From DATMER01 sp963844885 (GTDB taxonomy: Bacteria > Acidobacteriota > Thermoanaerobaculia > Multivoradales > UBA5704): 64,000 nt of DNA. Made by a program: the position numbers and the translations under genes. The notes beneath the pieces are model-generated. The model was not told the DNA's origin, did not search any database, and saw only the letters and a program-made list of their open reading frames with translations. The DNA is taken from the NCBI GenBank assembly GCA_963844885.1, contig CAWJQA010000008.1, positions 62,001-126,000 on the forward strand, read 5' to 3'. Below are positions 58,563-64,000 of the stretch, piece by piece (position 1 is the first letter of the stretch; each line of letters opens with the position of its first letter).

Positions 58563-59187
58563 GGACGCCCTGGGCGGAGATCTTCTCGATGCCGAGCAGC
58601 GCGGCGTTGATCAGATCCGCGTCGCTGGTGAAGGTCTGCCGCACGTGGGTCGAGCGGTCGTAGGTGACCAGCATCATCTGGTCGCCCCGGTTCATCTTCT
58701 GGGACAGGAAGACCCGCAGCTCGCGCATCACCCGGTTGCGGTTGAACGGCTGGAGGTTGAAGTTGTCGATGTAGACGATCAGGCGCAGGCGCTGGTCTTC
58801 GGGGAGTTGCGGCGCCTCCACCCGGCCGCGGACGGCGGGCGGCTGGGGCGCCGCCGGGGCCTCTTCGGCCATGAGCGCCCGGCCGCCTTCGACGACGTAG
58901 AAGTTGGTGACCGCGACGTTCTTGCCGTTCTCGGTGATCTCGAAGTCGTCCTTGGTCAGGCCGGTGACGCGCTTGCCGCTCTTGTCGGTGACGTAGACGT
59001 CGACGTTGACCACGTTGACGTTGACCGACTCGCCGAACGATTCCTGCGACGGATCCGGCTTCCCCTGCGCCTTCGCGGTATTGGCGGCACTGGCGGCACT
59101 GGCGGCACTGGCGGCATGGGAGACCGCCGGCGCGAGGCCGGCCAGGATCAGGACGCAGGACGCCAGAATTCTTTGCGATGACTTCAT
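57793..59187 (-). CDS. VWFA-related secreted protein 1, N-terminal fragment
   Basis: Starts MKSSQRILASCVLILAGLAPAVSHA, a signal peptide, followed by an Ala/Ser repeat. Then VNVVNVDVYVTDKSGKRVTGLTKDDFEITENG and LRLIVYIDNFNLQPFNRNRV, the start of a VWFA-like domain. True coding leaves this frame near 58503 (KSVGEA, then QGIAQNYAEST in the other frame). Exported; probably binds another surface protein. Function unknown. Confidence 0.8.
   Translation of the reverse strand: MKSSQRILASCVLILAGLAPAVSHAASAASAASAANTAKAQGKPDPSQESFGESVNVNVVNVDVYVTDKSGKRVTGLTKDDFEITENGKNVAVTNFYVVEGGRALMAEEAPAAPQPPAVRGRVEAPQLPEDQRLRLIVYIDNFNLQPFNRNRVMRELRVFLSQKMNRGDQMMLVTYDRSTHVRQTFTSDADLINAALLGIEKISAQGVHADSERRDALRQIEDSKSVGEASGDRSELRRVDLQRPFVQHRRPQGSGQLARRHARPQGDPLRQRRPPDDRRAGRLLRRAEQVRRAVRRRPDHVDPVRRLPPVHRAGVAGQRQPGDVLHDRRRGPARLLVGVGGEPDGGAGGLHRFDPDLQPPGAAPDAGGEDRRRRDHQPQPDPAGAREGGRGLRQLLLAGLFAHPLRRRPVLQDRRQGEEEGADRPQPRGLPRQERRLADDRQHAGGAQLPVRGQQVRDRAGLR
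59082..59117. repeat. 9-bp tandem repeat in a signal-peptide-proximal coding region
   Basis: About four copies of GGCGGCACT encode Ala-Ala-Ser repeats immediately after the signal peptide of VWFA protein 1. The repeat could change copy number without a frameshift. Confidence 0.85.
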
Positions 59188-59199
59188 GGCCGCAGGATA

Positions 59200-60867
59200 C
59201 TACGGGACGCGGTCGGGGACCACGTCCGCCTCCGCCGTGGTGAGCTTTCCGCCCACCGGGTCGTAGATCGCGATGATGAGGTGCTGGCTGATCTTGCGCA
59301 GCCGCAGGGTCGTGTCATAGCGCACGTACTGCCCCGGGGACTCCGAGGGCGGCTTGTCGGCGACGAGGCGGATCGGCACCAGGGGCATGTCCGCGCGGTT
59401 GCCCTTGGCGTCGATGGCCGCGATGCGCAGCTCCAGCTCGGCCACGTGCTTGCCGTCGATCGGCACCACGGTCATCGAGGACAGCGGGATCGCCAGGCTG
59501 ACCGGCACCTCGATCTCCCGCCTCCCCTTGGCCACGGGCTTGCCCACCTGCATCGGCATCGAGGCCGCACCGGGCGGGTTGCCGAACAGCAGCGCGCTCT
59601 CCACCATCATGGAGACCTCGGTCTTGCGGGCGAGGTCGTAGTAGTCGTTGCGCGACCGCACCTGGAGGCCTTCGCGCACCACCTCGACCTTGATGACGTG
59701 GCGCTTGTCGTTGCGCTGGCGCTCGGGCGTGAAGCCGAGCCAGTAGTAGGAGCGGGTGTCGGACTCGGCGGTCTGCATCGCCTCGACGCGCAGGCCGTTG
59801 ATCAGCGCCTTGCCGCCGGTCTCTTTCGCCGCGTACTCCAGGGTGGCCTGGACCTCCTGCTCGCGCAGGTTGAGCAGCCCGTTTTCCGGCGGCGCGCCGT
59901 CGGAGGCGTCCGGACCGTTGCTCTCCACACCGGGCACGTCCACCGGGTAGAGGGTGTAGCCGAGCAGGTTGGCGGTGTCGACGAGCGGCGCGAGGAGCTG
60001 CTCGCCGCCCGGCACCTCGCGGCTGAGGATCGGGCGGTTCGGGTCGTTCACCACGTAGTCCACGACCGAGAAGGGCCAGCCGCCGGAGAGGAGGATCATG
60101 ACCTTGCGGCCGGGAGGCGCTGCGAAGCCGCGCATCGTGCTCACCGCCGCCATCACCGAGCGCTGCACGTGGTCGGCGATCAACTCCATGTAGGACAGCT
60201 CTTCCAGATCCACCCGGTTGACGAAGGCCGAGCGGGCGTCCACCGTGCCGAGGGTGCCGATGCGGTGCGAGCTCTCGTAGGCGCGCAGCTCGGCCAGGCG
60301 CTGGAACCCGAGCGCCGGCCGGCCCAGGGCCTGCTGGAAGCCGCGCGTCAGGGCGCGTTCGGAGTCGGACCAGTTGCTCAGCATGTCGATCTTGCTGCCG
60401 TCGAAGGCCACCACCGCCATGCGGTCTTCCGGCCCCAGGCGGCCGAGGCTGTCCATGAGGGAGCGCAGCACCTCGTCGCGGCGGGTGGGGATCGAAAAGT
60501 AGTCGTCGATGAACACCAGGTAGCTGGTCCCCACCGGGCTGCCCGGCGCCAGCGCCGGCAGGCCCTGGACCGCCGCGCTCTGGCCGGAGCCGGCCTCCTC
60601 GGCCGCCACGGCCTGGCCGCCGCGCACCTCGGTGAAGTACTGGATCGGGACCTCCTTGCCGTCCACGCGCAGGCGGAAGTCGCCCGGGCCGAGGCCGGTC
60701 ACCCGGTTGCCCTGCTTGTCGGTGACGACCACTTCCACGTTGACCACGCGCACGTCGATCTGTTCGCCGAAAGCGCTGGCGGGCTCGCCGGTCTGCTGGG
60801 CTGCCGCTGGAATCGCAGCCAGGACGGCGAGGATCGGAAGGACGGCGAAAGCTCGAAGAGATTTCAT
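59200..60867 (-). CDS. VWFA-related secreted protein 2
   Basis: About 555 residues from the ATG at 60867, preceded by GAGAGGAACCCCG. Signal peptide LRAFAVLPILAVLAAIPAAAQQ. A VVNVEVVVTDKQGNRVTGLGPGDFRLRVDG domain, then a VWFA-like segment (YLVFIDDYFSIPTRRDEVLRSL) and PPGRKVMILLSGGWPFS, a TGGKALINGLR block, and a beta-rich C-terminal region. A paralogue of the gene just downstream, with the same order of blocks, and intact. The matching family is the VWFA-related domain described in Acidobacteria. Confidence 0.88.
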   Translation of the reverse strand: MKSLRAFAVLPILAVLAAIPAAAQQTGEPASAFGEQIDVRVVNVEVVVTDKQGNRVTGLGPGDFRLRVDGKEVPIQYFTEVRGGQAVAAEEAGSGQSAAVQGLPALAPGSPVGTSYLVFIDDYFSIPTRRDEVLRSLMDSLGRLGPEDRMAVVAFDGSKIDMLSNWSDSERALTRGFQQALGRPALGFQRLAELRAYESSHRIGTLGTVDARSAFVNRVDLEELSYMELIADHVQRSVMAAVSTMRGFAAPPGRKVMILLSGGWPFSVVDYVVNDPNRPILSREVPGGEQLLAPLVDTANLLGYTLYPVDVPGVESNGPDASDGAPPENGLLNLREQEVQATLEYAAKETGGKALINGLRVEAMQTAESDTRSYYWLGFTPERQRNDKRHVIKVEVVREGLQVRSRNDYYDLARKTEVSMMVESALLFGNPPGAASMPMQVGKPVAKGRREIEVPVSLAIPLSSMTVVPIDGKHVAELELRIAAIDAKGNRADMPLVPIRLVADKPPSESPGQYVRYDTTLRLRKISQHLIIAIYDPVGGKLTTAEADVVPDRVP

Positions 60868-60923
60868 CGGGGTTCCTCTCATGACTGTTATCAAGGCTGT
60901 ACTCCAGCCGGGTCCAGAGCATC

Positions 60924-61064
60924 TCACCGGAGAGGGCGTCCCGCAAGGTTTTGCGTCCGCGCGCTTCGGCCAGGGCGCCGGCAATCCGGCTCCGGCTCCA
61001 GGCCGTCCACCAGCAGCCGGAAGTCCTCCTTCGACATCGCGGCGAGGGTCAGCACGTATCGCAT
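60924..61064 (-). CDS. Possible small ORF upstream of VWFA protein 2
   Basis: An ATG at 61064 with a strong AGGAGG site starts MRYVLTLAAMSKEDFRLLVDGLEPE, then runs into low-quality sequence and stops. A single-base correction would extend it as AGALAEARGRKTLRDALSGEMLWTRLEYSLDNS into the start of the VWFA gene. No family recognised. It may be a short leader peptide or a frameshifted small protein. Confidence 0.35.
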   Translation of the reverse strand: MRYVLTLAAMSKEDFRLLVDGLEPEPDCRRPGRSARTQNLAGRPLR

Positions 61065-61294
61065 TGCGCCTCCTCCTGAAAGAGGTCCACCGGACATCTC
61101 GCAAGAGTGATGCCGGGCTGTCCCCGGGGAGAAGGTTAACCGAGATGCCCCGCCTGGAGGTCAGGATGTCCTCCGGCGAGGACGTCTTGTGCCCGACACC
61201 CCGATTTGCGGCTTGTGGACTCTGACTTGCGGCTTCCTGGAGACAGGCAAGTCCCCGGGCCGCCGGGTCGAGTCGCGTGCCGCTTCCTTCCCTG

Positions 61295-61323
61295 TTTACA
61301 CTGGCCTGCTTTGGGAAGATACT
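61295..61323 (+). promoter_or_regulatory. Sigma70-like promoter for the S74-chaperone protein
   Basis: TTTACA (61295-61300), exactly 17 bases, GATACT (61318-61323). The start codon is at 61349 with AAAGGAGAAG just upstream. Confidence 0.6.
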
Positions 61324-61348
61324 TCGAACTTCAAGGAAAGGAGAAGCA

Positions 61349-62755
61349 ATGCAACATACATCAAGGATTCTGTGGTTGGTCGCCCTGGGGTTGTGCGTTC
61401 TCTCTGTCCAGTTGGCTGCGGACGGGCCAGACGTGGCGAAGGCCCCGCTCGCCCGAATGAGCGTCGCGACCACCCGGGTCGACTGGGTCCCGCAGGCGGA
61501 CTACAAGCATCTCGTCCTCACCGTTGCCGGACCAGAGAGCTTTTACATCCGGCGAGAGTTCCCCGCGGAGGAGGCACCTTCCTTCAGCGCCCTCGATTCC
61601 CAGGAAGGCCGCCTGCCTGACGGCGTCTATGCTTATGAGCTGCGGTCAGAGGGCTCGGCGGTCCAATCGGGGCATCTCTGGGTTCAGGGAGGACGCTTCG
61701 TCGACAAGATTCCAGCAGACCTGAAGCCTCCGATCCGCAAGGTCACGGCGCAGGAAACGGTGCTTCCTCCTGGCGGCCTCGTCGTCCAAGGACAGACTTG
61801 TATTGGCGCCGACTGCGTACCAGGCGACGGCACCGGCGGCGCGGCACTGAAGATCAAGGAGTTCGGCAACTATCAGATCAAGTTCGACGCGATCGGGTTG
61901 CTGCTTCCCCTCCGAAATCGACTTGGATCGATCCAGGCGAACGACCCCGGCAACCCCAACGGTCCCAATGGCGACTTCCTGATCCGGACGCTCGGCAGCG
62001 ACCATCCATTCAGGATCAGTCCGTGCGCCCCCGACAACACTTTCACCCTACTGGAACAACGGCAACATCGGCTTGGGGACCTTGACACCAGCTCAGAGAC
62101 TCCACCTCCTGGGCACCAACGGAACCACCCAGGCTCTGATCGAAGAGACCAATCGCGACGACGGCGGACACGGACGCTGGTCACCCTCAAGAACAACGGC
62201 GGCATACGCCTTAATTACGTCAATACCGCCACCGGCGTCACCTGGGGAAACAACCTGATCAACGGCAACTACAGGATCCTCAAAGCCGGCGCCGGCGCCG
62301 TTGCCTTCGAGCTTCAGGGAAACGGCAACCTGACCATCGCCGGAACCCTGACCCAAAACTCGGACCGCAACACCAAGCACGACATCGTGGCGGTTCAGCC
62401 CGATGAGATTCTCAGTAGGGCGCTGAGCCTTCCTATCACCACCTGGGTGCGCAATGGAGATGACGCCCGGCATCTGGGCCCCATGGCTCAGGACTTCGCC
62501 GCTGCCTTCGGGCTCGGAGACGACGAGCGCCGTATCGCCCCTGTGGACATGGCCGGCGTCAGCCTGGCTTCCATCCAGGCGCTCAACAGCAGGATGACCA
62601 CCGCTCTCGCGGCGAAAGACGCGGAAATCGAGACGCTACGCCAGACAAACTCCAACCTCGCTGAGCGGCTGGCGGTCCTGGAGCAACTGGTCTCCGGTCT
62701 CAGCCAAAAGACTCAGGGGGCCACCGAACAGGCCACTCCTACTCCGAACCCGTAA
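61349..62755 (+). CDS. Secreted protein with C-terminal peptidase S74 (tail-spike chaperone) domain
   Basis: Starts at ATG 61349. Signal peptide ILWLVALGLCVLSVQLAA. The middle is beta-rich with Gly/Asn-rich strands (GNNLINGNYRILKAGAGAVAFELQGNGNLTIAG). The C-terminus has SDRNTKHDIVAV, the Ser-Lys start of the intramolecular chaperone/peptidase S74 domain, then LGPMAQDFAAAFGLG and a terminal coiled coil (TALAAKDAEIETLRQTNSNLAERLAVLEQL). Between about 62050 and 62175 the frame is shifted and restored; the shifted reading shows NNGNIGLGTLTPAQRLHLLG. It is probably a trimeric surface fibre that processes itself. Bacterial, not obviously prophage. Confidence 0.8.
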   Translation: MQHTSRILWLVALGLCVLSVQLAADGPDVAKAPLARMSVATTRVDWVPQADYKHLVLTVAGPESFYIRREFPAEEAPSFSALDSQEGRLPDGVYAYELRSEGSAVQSGHLWVQGGRFVDKIPADLKPPIRKVTAQETVLPPGGLVVQGQTCIGADCVPGDGTGGAALKIKEFGNYQIKFDAIGLLLPLRNRLGSIQANDPGNPNGPNGDFLIRTLGSDHPFRISPCAPDNTFTLLEQRQHRLGDLDTSSETPPPGHQRNHPGSDRRDQSRRRRTRTLVTLKNNGGIRLNYVNTATGVTWGNNLINGNYRILKAGAGAVAFELQGNGNLTIAGTLTQNSDRNTKHDIVAVQPDEILSRALSLPITTWVRNGDDARHLGPMAQDFAAAFGLGDDERRIAPVDMAGVSLASIQALNSRMTTALAAKDAEIETLRQTNSNLAERLAVLEQLVSGLSQKTQGATEQATPTPNP

Positions 62756-62821
62756 CTCGTCTCAGGCCCTCACCCCCGGCCCCATATGCGTAACTTATGA
62801 TCGCAGAGGTAGGTAGGGGCG

Positions 62822-62846
62822 CCCTCCCCCGCTTCGCGGGGGAGGG
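62822..62846. repeat. Hairpin between convergent genes
   Basis: CCCTCCCCCGC pairs perfectly with GCGGGGGAGGG around a TTC loop. It sits between the convergent ends at 62755 and 62908, where it could help end transcription, though no T-run follows. Related to the CCCTCTCCC element family. Confidence 0.65.
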
Positions 62847-62907
62847 TCGGGGAGAGGGCTTCTCAGGGGGATCGGTCCGGGATCCACCGGTTCACCTTGT
62901 TCTCGGG

Positions 62908-63189
62908 CTATGGGGTGAACTCGACCAGCATTCGCATCGTCTCGACCTTCAGGCCGTCCTCTCGCATCGCCTTCTGCCCTTCGTCGGACTGCAGTAACTC
63001 TTGGAATTTCGCCATGTCGGGTATCTCCGCCATGACGCCCGTCGCATTGGGGTTGTTGGGGTCGCGGAAGTTCCGGCACTTGATGCCAAGTGTCCCGAAC
63101 AGCTCATGTCGGCTTCCTGGTCCCTTTTTCCAGGCTTTGGCCCAGACGGCGCCATCCTGAACTTCGTGGAAGATGATTGCTGTTGTCAT
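62908..63189 (-). CDS. Small alpha/beta-barrel-like protein (antibiotic-monooxygenase-like fold)
   Basis: 93 residues. The ATG at 63189 follows GGAGGTATCCAAG. The order of strands and helices (TTAIIFHEVQDGAVWAKAWKK; NATGVMAEIPDMAKFQELLQSDEGQKAMREDG; VETMRMLVEF) resembles dimeric ferredoxin-like alpha/beta-barrel proteins. No catalytic motif recognised. It lies downstream of the oxidoreductase gene with a 35-base gap and may share its transcript. Confidence 0.75.
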   Translation of the reverse strand: MTTAIIFHEVQDGAVWAKAWKKGPGSRHELFGTLGIKCRNFRDPNNPNATGVMAEIPDMAKFQELLQSDEGQKAMREDGLKVETMRMLVEFTP

Positions 63190-63224
63190 CTTGGATACCT
63201 CCTGATCGGTGTCGTGGCTTCCCC

Positions 63225-64000
63225 TCAGCTCACCGCGCCCTGATCCGGCACCACCCACGTATCGCCGGCCTTGAGGAGATCATCCAGCTTGCCGATGCCC
63301 AGGCGGTCGGTTTCGTGCCGCATCTGGTCCGAAACCCGCTCCTCGTAGCTCGGCACGTCCACGGCGCGGAAGATGCCCAGGGCGGTCGGGAAGTGCGGCG
63401 GCAGGAGCTGCGCCGCGAGGAAGGCCGTCGCCGGATTGTCGAGGCTCTCGTCCCAGACCAGGCAGTCGTCCGCGCTCAGACCGTTCCCCAGACTGATGAC
63501 CTCCATCTCGGTGCCGCGCATGCGGATGCCCTTGTCCTTGTTCTTGCCGTAGACCAGGGGCTTGCCGTGCTGGAGGTAGAGGACGTTCTCGTCCTTGGCG
63601 TCCTTGTCCGTCATGTAGGTGAACGCCTTGTCGTTGAAGATGTTGCAGTTCTGATAGATCTCGACGTAGGCGGTCCCCTTGTGCTGGGCGGCGCGGTGCA
63701 GGGTCTCGCGCAGGTGGGACTGGAAGATGTCCACGCTGCGGGCCACGAACGTGGCGCCGGCCCCGAGCGCCAGGGAGAGCGGGTTGAACGGGTAGTCCAC
63801 CGAGCCGACCGGGGTCGACTTGGTCTTCTTGCCCAGCTCGCTGGTCGGCGAGTACTGCCCCTTGGTGAGGCCGTAGATCCGGTTGTTGAACATCAGGATC
63901 TTCACCCCGACGTTGCGCCGCAGGGTGTGGATCAGATGGTTGCCGCCGATCGACATGGCGTCGCCGTCGCCGGTGGCGATCCAGACCTCCAGCTCGGGGC
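63225..64000 (-). CDS. 2-oxoacid:ferredoxin oxidoreductase beta subunit, 5' end outside window
   Basis: The frame continues past base 64000. The thiamine diphosphate site is visible as GDGDAMSIGGNHLIH, followed by FNNRIYGLTKGQYSPTSELGKKTKSTP and NPLSLALGAGATFVAR, typical of the beta subunit of 2-oxoglutarate or pyruvate:ferredoxin oxidoreductases. With its alpha/gamma subunit, presumably encoded upstream, it decarboxylates a 2-oxoacid to the acyl-CoA and reduces ferredoxin. The C-terminal extension (PTALGIFRAVDVPSYEERV) is also seen in this family. Confidence 0.93.
   Translation of the reverse strand, partial: PELEVWIATGDGDAMSIGGNHLIHTLRRNVGVKILMFNNRIYGLTKGQYSPTSELGKKTKSTPVGSVDYPFNPLSLALGAGATFVARSVDIFQSHLRETLHRAAQHKGTAYVEIYQNCNIFNDKAFTYMTDKDAKDENVLYLQHGKPLVYGKNKDKGIRMRGTEMEVISLGNGLSADDCLVWDESLDNPATAFLAAQLLPPHFPTALGIFRAVDVPSYEERVSDQMRHETDRLGIGKLDDLLKAGDTWVVPDQGAVS

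Noticed and set aside
57793..59187. Two separate VWFA genes at 57441-58562 and 57793-59187
   Set aside because: They overlap in different frames and each holds one half of the same protein; a single indel near 58503 explains both.
62822..62846. Rho-independent terminator
   Set aside because: The hairpin is strong, but there is no T-run on either strand, and the same element occurs inside coding sequence elsewhere.

Overview
The window is about 70% GC and looks like chromosomal DNA of an Acidobacteriota member, possibly near Thermoanaerobaculia. This is an inference from gene content: two paralogous VWFA-related secreted proteins of the acidobacterial type, a DUF1800/DUF1501 secreted pair, an Uma2 nuclease, a 2-oxoacid:ferredoxin oxidoreductase, and many dispersed GC-rich palindromes. 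No 16S or tRNA gene was seen.

Bases 1-38319 (minus strand) hold two giant nonribosomal peptide synthetase (NRPS) genes. NRPS-A (38319 to 23540) reads: truncated KS relic, PCP, then four C-A-PCP modules and a thioesterase. NRPS-B (23113, running off the window at base 1) is a single uninterrupted frame of about 7,700 codons. It starts with the same KS relic and PCP, followed by C-A(Gly)-PCP, C-A(Orn)-PCP-PCP, C, C-A(Ala)-PCP, C-PCP, C-PCP, C-A(Ser)-PCP, a sulfotransferase domain, and C-A(Leu-like). The amino-acid calls come from reading binding-pocket residues by eye. Shared loaders, similar Ser modules and in-frame repeats suggest growth by duplication and fusion.

Bases 38320-38489 are a divergent control region with a perfect Crp/Fnr-type palindrome. 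Bases 38490-42600 encode a DUF1800/DUF1501 secreted pair, badly broken by frameshifts. Bases 42643-45319 carry a DUF1569 protein, a secreted M35 metalloprotease, a six-copy 40-bp palindromic tandem array and an Uma2 nuclease. Bases 45370-45870 are a repeat cluster.

Bases 45875-55694 (minus) are housekeeping: phoH, 7TM-HD phosphohydrolase, ybeY, corC-like and era; upstream of them are a TIGR04282 transferase, nnrE-nnrD, tsaE and a 3-hydroxyacyl-CoA dehydrogenase. Bases 55729-64000 hold an SAM hydroxide adenosyltransferase, a DUF4177 protein, two small membrane proteins, two VWFA-related proteins, an S74-chaperone surface protein, a small alpha/beta-barrel protein and the beta subunit of a 2-oxoacid:ferredoxin oxidoreductase.

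Single-base frameshifts recur from about 29.6 to 62 kb, including in genes that are normally intact, so sequencing or assembly error is the simplest explanation for most of them. NRPS-B has none in 23 kb.
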